DNA of 21,164 nucleotides from Acidobacteriota bacterium. Its GTDB lineage: Bacteria; Acidobacteriota; Terriglobia; Acidiferrales; UBA7541. Made by a program: the position numbers and the translations under genes. Position 1 is the first letter of the stretch, and every line of letters starts with the position of its first letter. The notes beneath the pieces were generated by a model. That model had not been told where the DNA came from. It saw only the letters and a list, made by a program, of their open reading frames with translations, and searched no databases. Below, in pieces: positions 7,390-15,699 of this stretch. The stretch lies in NCBI GenBank assembly GCA_003224195.1, contig QHYP01000181.1, forward strand, positions 1 through 21,164, in the 5' to 3' direction.

Positions 7390-10300
7390 TTACTTACCAA
7401 CTCTCTCAGCCGGCAAAACACTTACGCCCATCAGGACCCTGCTCGCAACTGGTTTTCCGTCAAGTTCTCCTGCTAGGAACTCCCATTGCGCAAGAGCAGC
7501 AACTGCAGACTCCGTCCTGCCATCCAGGGCGCACATTGCGCGCAAAGCCTGTAATTTACCGTTCTCATCGATAATACCGGTAACGAACACTGGCCCTGAA
7601 TTCGGGGTAAGCTCAGTTTTGGGTGCCGTCGCCTGGATTTTCTTTAGCACAACAGGAGGCGTAAGCAAGCCGTTGCCGGTTGCGGCAGGACTAGTCAGCG
7701 CATATTCCATGGGCCAGTCGGGGCCGCCGCCTGCGTCCGTCATTGGTATGTATACGGTGTAGACGGTATCACCGCGAGAGAACACGCCCAAGTCTCTGAT
7801 GGCGCCGCCGCTGCTTCCGCCTGAAATAATCGTAAGACCGTAAGAGGCGTGTGGAATTGAGGTTCTCGCGACCGCTCGCCCGCTGCGTCCTGGAACACCA
7901 CCTGAGATTGAGATCCCCGGAAGGCCTTTGTTTCCCCCAGTTTCAGCAGGGGCCGTGCCAGCGCCAGATCGCGACCGCGGGCCTACGCTCGACGAGGATT
8001 CAGTACTCGCCGCTCTGGCATGCCCCTCACCCGCTTCGACTCTGATTCCGGTCCCATTCTCCACGCTCGGATGTGACAAATTTTCTCCCAGATTGGAGGC
8101 ACCCGCGCCTGCAATGTTGGCATCGGGCCGCAACGTGGCCGACGCAGCAGTTGTGTCTGTTCGTGGTCCCACGACGAATCGCGAGGTCAGCTCCGCATCA
8201 GGAATCGTGGAAGCGGCCTCGGGAGGAATAGTAACTGCGTCGACTACAACGACCGCCTTTGGCGTGGCAATATCTGGGCCAGTTGTTGCGGCAAGTACCC
8301 GTGATCTGGGCTCGGGGCTGACTTCAGAACGGACCATAGCCTTCGTCTTTGGCGCCAGGGGTTCTGCCGGAACCACAGCGAGCTTTAGCGTGTCTACGGG
8401 CAACACCGGATTCTGCACCGAGGGTTCATCGGCTCGCAATATTGACCGCTCTTTCGGAGTTGGTGGTACAGGATGCTCGAGGCGTGCTGCTGGTGGTAGC
8501 GGAATAGTCGGAGCCGGAAGCATAACCTGGCTCGGAAGGCGAAGGGGATAACTCAGCTTCGGAGGCGTAACCAAATCCGGCCGTCGAATGGTCTGCACGC
8601 CTTTGGTCGAATCTGAGGGGCTGGAAACGATCTCCTGAGGGCCGGCATAGTCGGGCTTTAACCGATTTGAAATTAATCGGTGGGCTCCGGCCGCGGTTTG
8701 CACTCCGCTATGCCCGTCTTCGGCTCCGCGTTCTGTTTCGGCACCCAAATCGGCTTCTGCTATCCTCGGCAGAAGGGGCAGGAAGATCGGCTGAACATCG
8801 GCCTGACGGTCGAAATCTGGGTTGTTATCCGCAACGATGAAAGCCCGTGTCGGAACCAAGATCGGCAACACCATGAGCACGGGCACAACGGCCGAATGCA
8901 GCAGAATGGACAGTAATAGGCCATTTCGGGGAGCCGCCGCCGCTGGTAGAACAGCGAGCTTGGGCGGCCGGATTTGTCTCTGCACAATGACCACAGGCGC
9001 CACGGGTTCCATCGTGGAGCGTAAGTACATCAAACCCGCGCTAAAATTTCGTACAATGCGCTCCATCGTGGAGTCTAACTGCATCGAACCCGTGCTCGGA
9101 CTGGGAATCACTGGAGTAGTCGCGGTTGAGTTCAGGACCATATTGACTCCCGAACTGCCGGTCAAGGAGATTTTGTCTACAACAATGTTTCCAATCGTGA
9201 AGCTGTTCCCTCCGGAGCCGCCCGCCAACGTCAGGCAACTGGTATCAGTGCCGCAAGTGGTTCCGTTGCCTTTGTGCAAATAAACGAAACCCGAGAAAAC
9301 GAACGATCCGCCGCCGCCCATGATGGCGCAGTTTCCGCTAAAACCGGCGGTGCAGCTTCCGCCGTTGGCCGCATTGGAACGGCTCTGAAAGAATAAAAAG
9401 CCGCGGTTGCCATCAGGGGATCCATATTGGCCAATAGCGCCTATGCCTGATGTGCCGCCGCACGGACCGAGCAGAACATTGCCCGGAATGGTAGCAGGGA
9501 CCTGCGATGGGTTTGCGGAGCCGTTGGGGCATCGCAACAACACGGACGGCACATATCCGGTTGCCGCAGGGGACAACGTGCCGTCAATCTGATATGCAAC
9601 GATACAGTTGTTGGGAGTGCCGGAAGCGGCGCCAGGACCTTGCGTAACGGACGTGCAAGCGCTGGCGCCTCCGCTGCTTGCGCCGATCTGGACGCTGGCG
9701 GAGGCGCTGAAGTAAAACATAACGCCTTTGCTGCCGTCGCCGCTGACAGTGCTGATGCGCGCGGTCGACCCGCTGCCCAAACTGAGCCCATTCGCCGCCA
9801 CGTAATACAGTCCCGGATCGAAGATTCCTGTGGCCAACTTGTTGAGTGTTACAGTCCCGACGTTCTGCCAGGTAATCCCGCCGTCTAGCAGGGTTCCCCC
9901 CGAGCAGGTTCCGTCCGCCAGCCGAGTGCACACGGGTTGGCTGCTCCAATTGGGGTTCGCTGGGCCGGGGCCGGATTTTCCGGGGGTGAGAACTATATAG
10001 AGGAAATTCCCCGGGTTATTCGAGGTCGGCTGAATCAGTGTGCGTGCGGTGTAGTTCGTGTTTGCCGCCCAGGGTGGCCCCGCGGAGCCGAAGCCAGGGT
10101 TGGAACCTTTATACGGAAGCATGAGGCAGCCCTTGCTTCCAGGGAGCATACTGCTGCTGGTAGAGCAGCCAGTGTAATCACCGGGCGTAAACTCCACGCA
10201 ACCAATGGGATCAGGACAGCCATTAATCGCAAAGGGCACGGGCGTAGCCGTGCCACCGGTAGCGGTGGCGCTCGCCGGAGCGGCGACCGCAGCAAAGGGG

Positions 10301-11106
10301 TCCCCAAACGGACTGGCCCCGGGAATCCAGTGGCCCGCACTGCCCACATTGACTCCGGTTGGCTGCGTCGTGGGCCCGCCAAACACCGCAAAATCGGCCC
10401 CGTTATTGCCGGGTCCTGCCAGATGGAGATCCACCGTGCCCACAGTCACGGCAGTATTGCTGCTCGAGTCAACTTGAATCGAACGCGGGGGGCCTCCGAG
10501 CATGGTGACTGAGGCGTTGGAGTTTATCTGGAATGAAGGGCTTGCTGTCCTATGGAGCACGACCAACGGCACGGGCGTAGTCACAGGACTCAAGCCACAG
10601 CCGGCCGAAGCCGTTACGTTCACGGTTTTGGTCGAGGAGACTATTTTCGTAAAATACATCGCGACCGGGTCCGTGACAGTCACCTTGATATAAGGGTTGC
10701 CAATCGTGGGGAAGCCGGACGGGATGCCACTCACGCCTGCCAAACTCGACGGAAAACTCACGCTGACATTGGACCCCGAATAGCCGTTAAACGAAGCGTA
10801 CTTGCAAGGCACAGAATTCGGCATAGCGCTGCAATCGAAGGTAGAGCCGATCCAGGAGAAATCGAGCCCAGGGAAGTCGGTGCTGGCGGTTGGATCGGTA
10901 CCCTTCAAGAACACATCTGCTGCCCCGGCCTGGCAAGCGGCATCTGCCGCTCCCTGGGCCATCTGCCGATGGGCCCATACTTGCGTGTAATCGGTGGCCA
11001 GGCCCAGCACCGCCAGTAAGAAGAAAGCGATGAGGATGACAATAACCAGGAACGTCTGTCCCTGCTGAGAGGACCACCGTTGCAAGCTGGAGCAGTCACG
11101 TTTCAT
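7390..11106 (-). CDS. TadG-like pilus protein fused in frame to a TonB-family protein, 1238 aa
   Basis: ATG 11106 follows the preceding TadE-like stop after one base (TAG-C-ATG). Residues 1-45 are TadG-like: QQGQTFL, a membrane span (about 18-37), then ATDYTQVWAHRQMAQGAADA, typical of the Tad/PF13400 N-terminus. A Gly/Ser/Thr/Cys-rich extracytoplasmic region runs to about 670. From about 699 the protein changes character: a basic stretch (QRQIRPPK), a second membrane span (about 730-752), a long Pro-rich region (RRPDLVTPPKLSYPLRLP), and a TonB C-terminal-type domain over the last about 72 residues (GIIDENGKLQ, ALAQWEF, GELDGKPVASRVLMGVSV). Known: TadG-like proteins act in Tad pilus assembly, and TonB proteins transmit energy to or bridge the outer membrane. 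Inferred: two ancestral genes have joined. The topology of the second half conflicts with a simple fusion (see findings). Four in-frame ATGs (9084, 9066, 9030, 9012) lie at the join, none with a clear ribosome binding site. Confidence 0.85.
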   Translation of the reverse strand: MKRDCSSLQRWSSQQGQTFLVIVILIAFFLLAVLGLATDYTQVWAHRQMAQGAADAACQAGAADVFLKGTDPTASTDFPGLDFSWIGSTFDCSAMPNSVPCKYASFNGYSGSNVSVSFPSSLAGVSGIPSGFPTIGNPYIKVTVTDPVAMYFTKIVSSTKTVNVTASAGCGLSPVTTPVPLVVLHRTASPSFQINSNASVTMLGGPPRSIQVDSSSNTAVTVGTVDLHLAGPGNNGADFAVFGGPTTQPTGVNVGSAGHWIPGASPFGDPFAAVAAPASATATGGTATPVPFAINGCPDPIGCVEFTPGDYTGCSTSSSMLPGSKGCLMLPYKGSNPGFGSAGPPWAANTNYTARTLIQPTSNNPGNFLYIVLTPGKSGPGPANPNWSSQPVCTRLADGTCSGGTLLDGGITWQNVGTVTLNKLATGIFDPGLYYVAANGLSLGSGSTARISTVSGDGSKGVMFYFSASASVQIGASSGGASACTSVTQGPGAASGTPNNCIVAYQIDGTLSPAATGYVPSVLLRCPNGSANPSQVPATIPGNVLLGPCGGTSGIGAIGQYGSPDGNRGFLFFQSRSNAANGGSCTAGFSGNCAIMGGGGSFVFSGFVYLHKGNGTTCGTDTSCLTLAGGSGGNSFTIGNIVVDKISLTGSSGVNMVLNSTATTPVIPSPSTGSMQLDSTMERIVRNFSAGLMYLRSTMEPVAPVVIVQRQIRPPKLAVLPAAAAPRNGLLLSILLHSAVVPVLMVLPILVPTRAFIVADNNPDFDRQADVQPIFLPLLPRIAEADLGAETERGAEDGHSGVQTAAGAHRLISNRLKPDYAGPQEIVSSPSDSTKGVQTIRRPDLVTPPKLSYPLRLPSQVMLPAPTIPLPPAARLEHPVPPTPKERSILRADEPSVQNPVLPVDTLKLAVVPAEPLAPKTKAMVRSEVSPEPRSRVLAATTGPDIATPKAVVVVDAVTIPPEAASTIPDAELTSRFVVGPRTDTTAASATLRPDANIAGAGASNLGENLSHPSVENGTGIRVEAGEGHARAASTESSSSVGPRSRSGAGTAPAETGGNKGLPGISISGGVPGRSGRAVARTSIPHASYGLTIISGGSSGGAIRDLGVFSRGDTVYTVYIPMTDAGGGPDWPMEYALTSPAATGNGLLTPPVVLKKIQATAPKTELTPNSGPVFVTGIIDENGKLQALRAMCALDGRTESAVAALAQWEFLAGELDGKPVASRVLMGVSVLPAERVGK
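9004..9096. repeat. Imperfect 54-bp-period direct duplication at the TadG/TonB join
   Basis: Core copies 9008-9042 and 9062-9096 match at 29 of 35 bases by eye, both starting tccatcgtggag and containing aaccc. The period of 54 is a multiple of three, so the frame is kept and both copies encode an S-T-M-E segment. It sits exactly where the TadG-like part ends and the TonB-like part begins. Confidence 0.75.
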
Positions 11107-11107
11107 G

Positions 11108-11518
11108 CTATTGAGCCACCATTCTCCCTTCCGCGTAAGTCTTCATAGTCGGAGCCGTTATGAACTTCGGTAGATAGGGGATGTATGTGTAGGTCACAGT
11201 TACTTGCACGCGGTTCGGCGGTGCGGAGCCACCGTCGGGAAAGGTGACAGACGCTGAGATGGCGCTGACGTTGTGTAGTGAAGTGCCAGCAAAGGTTTTG
11301 ACCTTCGCTTGGGTACCTGCGGGTTCTCCACCGCTGTGAACCATCGCATGGCGGACGCCCTCATTGGCGGCATCGGCGAGAACCGAATAGGTGTACATGA
11401 GCCAGCCCAATTCAAAAACCCAGAAGACGACTGTGAAAATCACGACGATCATTAATGCGGTCTCCAGCAGACTCTGGCCGCGTTGACGGCGCCATCGAGT
11501 GTGTGTCCCCGGCCGCAC
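11108..11518 (-). CDS. TadE-like pseudopilin, 136 aa
   Basis: Second TadE/TadF-type minor pilin of the locus. A basic N-terminus (RWRRQR) precedes GQSLLETA, which fits the Flp-type prepilin site (G, four residues, E), and then one membrane span (about 22-42) with FELGWLMYTYSVLADAANEGVRHA, the characteristic TadE layout. The rest is a small extracytoplasmic domain. Start is GTG 11518, one base after the upstream stop (TAG-C-GTG), with GAGGT upstream inside the previous gene. The TadG-like gene starts one base after its stop, so the three are probably translationally coupled. TadE/TadF proteins are processed by the TadV peptidase and needed for pilus assembly. Whether this one is TadE or TadF cannot be decided from sequence alone. 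Confidence 0.88.
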   Translation of the reverse strand: MRPGTHTRWRRQRGQSLLETALMIVVIFTVVFWVFELGWLMYTYSVLADAANEGVRHAMVHSGGEPAGTQAKVKTFAGTSLHNVSAISASVTFPDGGSAPPNRVQVTVTYTYIPYLPKFITAPTMKTYAEGRMVAQ

Positions 11519-11519
11519 G

Positions 11520-12065
11520 CTAGTACAGTGACCTCATTGAGACCTGGCGATGAAATTTCAGGTTGCCTGGCAAAATTACGTTGAATGCCGTGCCCGGAAT
11601 AATCGGTGTAACGACGTACATCACGTCCACACGGTCAAGTACATAAACCGGTGCCTCTGGGTCCGCGGCAGGCGCTGGGAATGCGAATGCCGGGCCGAAT
11701 TGATCACATAGCGCAACGCCAGTGCTTGAGCTGACACCTTTGGCGCTCGTGCAGACCTGCACGGCAGCATTGGACGTGGTGGCGCCGCTGATAGCGTGCG
11801 TCAGATTGTCATACACGAGATTGCTGATCACCGTTGTTCCGGGAGCCGTTGCTGTGCCCGCTGCCCCACCTTGGGTGGCGTATTGCGCGCCCATTCGGGG
11901 TGCAGCCGAAAGGGTCAGCACCATAAACCACAGGTAACCCCAATTGATGATGTTGAAGGCGAGCCCGAGCAGTAACGGCATTGAGATTGCCGTTTCGAGC
12001 AGGCTTTGTCCGTCGTGGCCCTTAAACCGGTATTGGCCGGCCAATCTTCTTCGCCACATATTCAT
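11520..12065 (-). CDS. TadE-like pseudopilin, 181 aa
   Basis: The N-terminus has basic residues then GQSLLETAISMPLLLG, a G-x4-E prepilin-type site leading into one membrane span. The NIINWGYLWF and AAPRMGAQYATQGG stretches are typical after the span in TadE proteins. The extracytoplasmic part has a Cys pair (VQVCTSAKG and ALCDQFG) that could form a disulfide. The ATG (12065) overlaps the stop of the DUF192 gene as ATGA, indicating translational coupling. It lies with the second TadE-like gene and TadG, the usual minor-pilin cluster at the end of tad operons. Family assignment is confident; its exact role is inferred from family. Confidence 0.88.
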   Translation of the reverse strand: MNMWRRRLAGQYRFKGHDGQSLLETAISMPLLLGLAFNIINWGYLWFMVLTLSAAPRMGAQYATQGGAAGTATAPGTTVISNLVYDNLTHAISGATTSNAAVQVCTSAKGVSSSTGVALCDQFGPAFAFPAPAADPEAPVYVLDRVDVMYVVTPIIPGTAFNVILPGNLKFHRQVSMRSLY

Positions 12066-12457
12066 TTCACCACCGACTGCGCTGCCATATCCACGCGATC
12101 AAACTCAATCGTGTCGCCCACACACGTGGAGGTCGAATCCAATGTGCCGGATGGCAACTCGAGCACCGCCGCGGCCTTCCAGAACATCCGAGTCATTCGG
12201 AACGGGTGCATATCACGCCTAGTGGCGATGACTTTCCACTTGCCGTCCAAAACCGCAATATCTATAGGGAACTGCATTCCCCAGGTATGTATGCTTTGCG
12301 AAGGCACGATTAACAGCCCATCGCCCGGCTGGAGTTCGCGCTCGCCGAGCAGACCGACAATCCGCGTCAGGCCGGTTTCCGCCACTCGAATGCATTCGCC
12401 CATCAGGGTTCCTCGCGTAGCATTGGTTGCCCGCACCGCCTTTCTTTGCCATCGCAT
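12062..12457 (-). CDS. DUF192 family protein, 131 aa
   Basis: Recognised by GLLGERELQPGDGLLIV, then IHTWGMQFPIDIAVLDG, and AVLELPSGT with a C-terminal GDTIEFD, the usual DUF192 (PF02643) pattern. The length is typical for the family. No signal peptide or membrane span is visible, so it looks cytoplasmic unless exported another way. Start ATG 12457 lies 2 bases after the TadC stop, and its own stop overlaps the TadE start by ATGA, so it is embedded in the pilus operon. DUF192 proteins have no established biochemical role that I can assign here. The tight placement between TadC and the TadE-like genes suggests a link to pilus biogenesis (inference). Confidence 0.85.
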   Translation of the reverse strand: MRWQRKAVRATNATRGTLMGECIRVAETGLTRIVGLLGERELQPGDGLLIVPSQSIHTWGMQFPIDIAVLDGKWKVIATRRDMHPFRMTRMFWKAAAVLELPSGTLDSTSTCVGDTIEFDRVDMAAQSVVK

Positions 12458-12459
12458 TG

Positions 12460-13368
12460 CTATTTCGTAAAATCTGAAAGTACTTTCTGGATACTGATAA
12501 TCGCCGGTCCCAGTGCTACAACGAAAATGCTGGGAAAGATGAACAGGACCAGTGGGAAAAGCAGTTTGACTCCCGCTTTGGCCGCCATTTCTTCGGCCTT
12601 CTGCGTTCGATGCGTGCGCAGCGTGTCTGCAAATTGCCCGAGCGCGTTCGCAATGGGCGTGCCGAAGCGTTCCGTCTGCACCAGCATAGTGACAAACTGC
12701 CTCACAAAATCGATGTCAACTCGCTCCGCCATGCTGCGCCAGGCATCCAGACGCGGTTTTCCAGCACGCTGCTCACGATTGATGATCTGGAGTTCATCGG
12801 CCAAAGCGCGCGAGGTCAGTCTTATTTCCTCGCCAACTCGCACCATTGCTTGGTCAATACCCAAGCCGGCCTCCATGCAGATCACCAATAAATCGAGGGC
12901 ATCGGGCAGGGCGCGTCGGATGCCCTCCTGCCGGCGAGAGATTAAATGGGTAAGCACAAGATCGGGAACCAAAAAACCGACGACTGCGCCCACCAAAATC
13001 GCTCCTAGCATGATGCTGCCGAAGAAACTGCCTGCAGCAATGGCAACCACCGGCAGTAACATCTTCGTCGCCGTAAAGATCTCGACGTGCTCAGGCTTTC
13101 GAAATCCTGCGAGCGCCAGCCGGTAGGCGGTATCCTCGTCCGATCCGGAGACGAGGCCGCGAATAGGCTTGAAAACACTGGTGATCCCAGCCGCCGCTCG
13201 GGCAAGGCCGCTTGTAGGCGACGGCACGATGTCAGGGGAGGTAACCGGTGGCGGAGCCGAAATTTCCATGAGCCGAGCATCAATGGTTTCTTTGCCACTC
13301 AACATCAGGATGAGCGCAGCGATAATCAAGAACACGGTGATGGTTACGGATATGAGAAACAGCATCAT
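12460..13368 (-). CDS. tadC: TadC, Tad pilus inner-membrane platform protein, 302 aa
   Basis: Type II secretion system F (T2SSF)-type domain from about residue 150 (RRALPDALDLLVICMEAGLG through FVTMLVQTERFGTPI), flanked by membrane spans at about 3-23, 103-140 and a C-terminal span near 275-295. The length fits TadC. With TadB it would form the inner-membrane platform driven by the CpaF/TadA ATPase. Two adjacent ATGs (13368, 13365) are possible starts and the ribosome binding site is poor. The gene begins 12 bases after TadB ends, so coupling to TadB translation is likely. Confidence 0.93.
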   Translation of the reverse strand: MMLFLISVTITVFLIIAALILMLSGKETIDARLMEISAPPPVTSPDIVPSPTSGLARAAAGITSVFKPIRGLVSGSDEDTAYRLALAGFRKPEHVEIFTATKMLLPVVAIAAGSFFGSIMLGAILVGAVVGFLVPDLVLTHLISRRQEGIRRALPDALDLLVICMEAGLGIDQAMVRVGEEIRLTSRALADELQIINREQRAGKPRLDAWRSMAERVDIDFVRQFVTMLVQTERFGTPIANALGQFADTLRTHRTQKAEEMAAKAGVKLLFPLVLFIFPSIFVVALGPAIISIQKVLSDFTK

Positions 13369-13380
13369 GCGACTTGGTCT

Positions 13381-14340
13381 CTAGTACTTGACATTTACAA
13401 TCCTACGTATCAGCAAGATGCCGATCACCATCATGACCGCAGCGTAGGTCACCATTTTTTGCCCCAGAGGATTCTGAAACAGATCTTTCCCGTAGCCTGG
13501 ATTGAGGAAGTTCATACCGATGAACATGGCGAATGGCAGCCCGCACAAGATCCAGCCGGTCAACCGGCCCTGCGCGGTGCGAATCCGTAACTGCCCTCCC
13601 ACACGTATGCGCTCACGAATCACATGGGAAGCCTTGTCGAGGACCAGCGTGAGATTGCCGCCGGTCTCCTTTTGAACAAGAATCGCGGTGATCAGGAACT
13701 GCAGATCGGCAACAGGCACACGGCGGCTAAGGTTGACCATGGCCTCACGGAATGGCAGCCCGAAACTCTGTTCATCGGCCGTGCGGCGAAACTCCGAACG
13801 CAATGGTTCGTCGGATTCCTGAGCAATAGTCTCCACTGTGGCAGGCAGCGCTTGGCCCGCGCGCAGCCCGCGCGACATCAGATCAATCGCTTCGGGAAGA
13901 AGCTCCGAGAAGCGCCGCAGCCGCCGCTTGCGTTTTTGCAGCAAGAAAAGGTAGGGGACCGTGCCCAGCGCCAGACCAGGGGCCCAACCCAGCAGCCCCG
14001 GCGCAATCCACGAATTACCTAGCAGAGCGCCTAAGCAAATGAGCACCAGCGTGCCGAAAACAATCCGCCCCACAGTCCATTGCACGGCGCATTGTTCGAT
14101 TAACAATTGAAGGCCTACAGCCGCACGGTTGTTTCGCAGGAATTTGTCGAAAGCGGGAATCGTGCTGAATGTGACTTCCTTCACGATGTCCGGTTCGTCA
14201 GTTCCAGATGAAACTCTCTTTCGGTCAAGGGAGGCCAGCCGCGAGTGAATCAGTTTGTCTGCCTTCGATGGTTCGGTAAAGAAGGCGACCACGGCGAAGG
14301 CAGTGATTAATACGATGAAAAAGATAGTGATAAGCGTCAC
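13381..14340 (-). CDS. tadB: TadB, Tad pilus inner-membrane platform protein, 319 aa
   Basis: N-terminal membrane span (about 3-21), a cytoplasmic linker, two spans near 92-130, then a T2SSF-type domain (about 145-270) with RFSELLPEAIDLMSRGLRAG and AILVQKETGGNL, and C-terminal spans near 275-315. This is the standard TadB layout and size. It starts with GTG 14340 two bases after the CpaF stop and is followed closely by its paralogue TadC. The role as partner of TadC in the export platform is from family knowledge. Confidence 0.93.
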   Translation of the reverse strand: MTLITIFFIVLITAFAVVAFFTEPSKADKLIHSRLASLDRKRVSSGTDEPDIVKEVTFSTIPAFDKFLRNNRAAVGLQLLIEQCAVQWTVGRIVFGTLVLICLGALLGNSWIAPGLLGWAPGLALGTVPYLFLLQKRKRRLRRFSELLPEAIDLMSRGLRAGQALPATVETIAQESDEPLRSEFRRTADEQSFGLPFREAMVNLSRRVPVADLQFLITAILVQKETGGNLTLVLDKASHVIRERIRVGGQLRIRTAQGRLTGWILCGLPFAMFIGMNFLNPGYGKDLFQNPLGQKMVTYAAVMMVIGILLIRRIVNVKY

Positions 14341-14342
14341 AA

Positions 14343-15677
14343 CTAAACCTCGCAGACGTGCTCGAATATGTTCGGCGGAAGCTGGATGCCCGATGCCTTC
14401 AGGCGGTCAGCAAACGTAGGCCGCAGACCAGTAGCGCGAAAGCGCCCAAGTACGCGGTTGTTCGGTCCGATGCCGAGGCGATCAAAGACAAAAATATCTT
14501 GCAGGGTCACCATGTCGTCCGAGAGTCCGGTAACCTCGGAAATTTGCATCACTCGGCGGGCGCCATCGCTGAGCCGGGCCACCTGCACAATCAGGGACAC
14601 CGCGGATGCAATTTGCTGACGAATGGCTTTGTCGGGCAGATTGAGCTCGGCCATCAAACACATGGTCTCGAGACGCGCGATCGCGTCGCGCGGATTGTTG
14701 GCGTGAATGGTAGTTAGCGAGCCATCGTGACCAGTGTTCATGGCCTGCAACATATCCAAGGCCTCGCCGCCGCGCACCTCTCCAAGCACGATGCGATCCG
14801 GACGCATACGAAGAGCATTAATCACCAATTCGCGCTGACGAATTGCGCCTTTGCCCTCAACGTTCGGGGGACGGCACTCCATGCGGACGACATGCGGCTG
14901 CTGCATTTGCAATTCGGCCGAGTCTTCGATCGTAACGATTCGTTCGCGCTTGGAGACAAAACTCGAGAGCGCATTCAGCAAGGTAGTTTTACCAGCGCCC
15001 GTGCCGCCCGAGACAATGATGTTGAGCCGCGCCTTGACTGCGCTCTTCAGCAGCTCCAGCATCGGAGAAGTGATGGCGTGTTTGGCAAGCAGTTGCTCAA
15101 CCCCGATCGCAGTGCGGCCGAAGCGGCGGATCGACATGATCGGGCCATCGATGGCGAGTGGCGGAATGACCACATTTACGCGCGACCCGTCCTCCAGGCG
15201 CGCGTCGCACATGGGCGACGACTCATCCACGCGGCGTCCCACGTTCGACACGATCTTGTCAATGATGTGCCGAAGGTGCGCAGCATCCTTAAAAACAACG
15301 CTGGTAAGTTCGAGCATGCCGCCCCGCTCGACGTAAACCTGCCGGTGGGTGTTGACTAGAATGTCCGTAATGGACGCATCTTGCAGGAGCGGCTCGAGGG
15401 GCCCCAGGCCGAAGACCTCGTGTAAGACCTCGCGGCAGATTCGCTCTTTTTCCGCACCGCTGAGCGGGACGTTCGCCGCACCAATGAGGTCGTAGATTAC
15501 GTTCTGCACCTGGGTTCGCGCGCGGACGTCTTGCAGCGAGGTGAGTCTCTCCAGGTCAATCTTGTTCAATAAGTCGCGATGGAGACTTGTCTTCAGCTCC
15601 TGATGTGATTTGTACGAAGGCGCACTGGTGCCTTGTGGCGGCTGAGGAACTGGCGTGGTTGCAAATCCGAATCCCAT
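14343..15677 (-). CDS. cpaF: CpaF/TadA secretion ATPase, 444 aa
   Basis: Cytoplasmic hexameric ATPase that powers Tad pilus assembly. Visible motifs: ITDILVNTHRQVYVERGG (about 103-120), Walker A GGTGAGKT (224-231), IVTIEDSAELQ (about 247-257), Walker B-like RIVLGEVRG (295-303) and the His box HDGSLTTIHANN (317-328). All key residues are present and the length fits the family. Start ATG 15677 has AAAGG and GGGAG upstream, 22 bases after the CpaE stop, and the stop is 2 bases before TadB. Confidence 0.96.
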   Translation of the reverse strand: MGFGFATTPVPQPPQGTSAPSYKSHQELKTSLHRDLLNKIDLERLTSLQDVRARTQVQNVIYDLIGAANVPLSGAEKERICREVLHEVFGLGPLEPLLQDASITDILVNTHRQVYVERGGMLELTSVVFKDAAHLRHIIDKIVSNVGRRVDESSPMCDARLEDGSRVNVVIPPLAIDGPIMSIRRFGRTAIGVEQLLAKHAITSPMLELLKSAVKARLNIIVSGGTGAGKTTLLNALSSFVSKRERIVTIEDSAELQMQQPHVVRMECRPPNVEGKGAIRQRELVINALRMRPDRIVLGEVRGGEALDMLQAMNTGHDGSLTTIHANNPRDAIARLETMCLMAELNLPDKAIRQQIASAVSLIVQVARLSDGARRVMQISEVTGLSDDMVTLQDIFVFDRLGIGPNNRVLGRFRATGLRPTFADRLKASGIQLPPNIFEHVCEV

Positions 15678-15699
15678 GCCTTTAATTCTCCCGGCGAAA

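Noticed and set aside
7928..8551. 207-codon plus-strand open frame
   Set aside because: Antisense shadow of the Pro/Ala-rich TonB-like region, which has a coherent domain order on the minus strand.
12446..13126. 226-codon plus-strand open frame
   Set aside because: Antisense shadow of tadC, whose motifs and operon position are clear.
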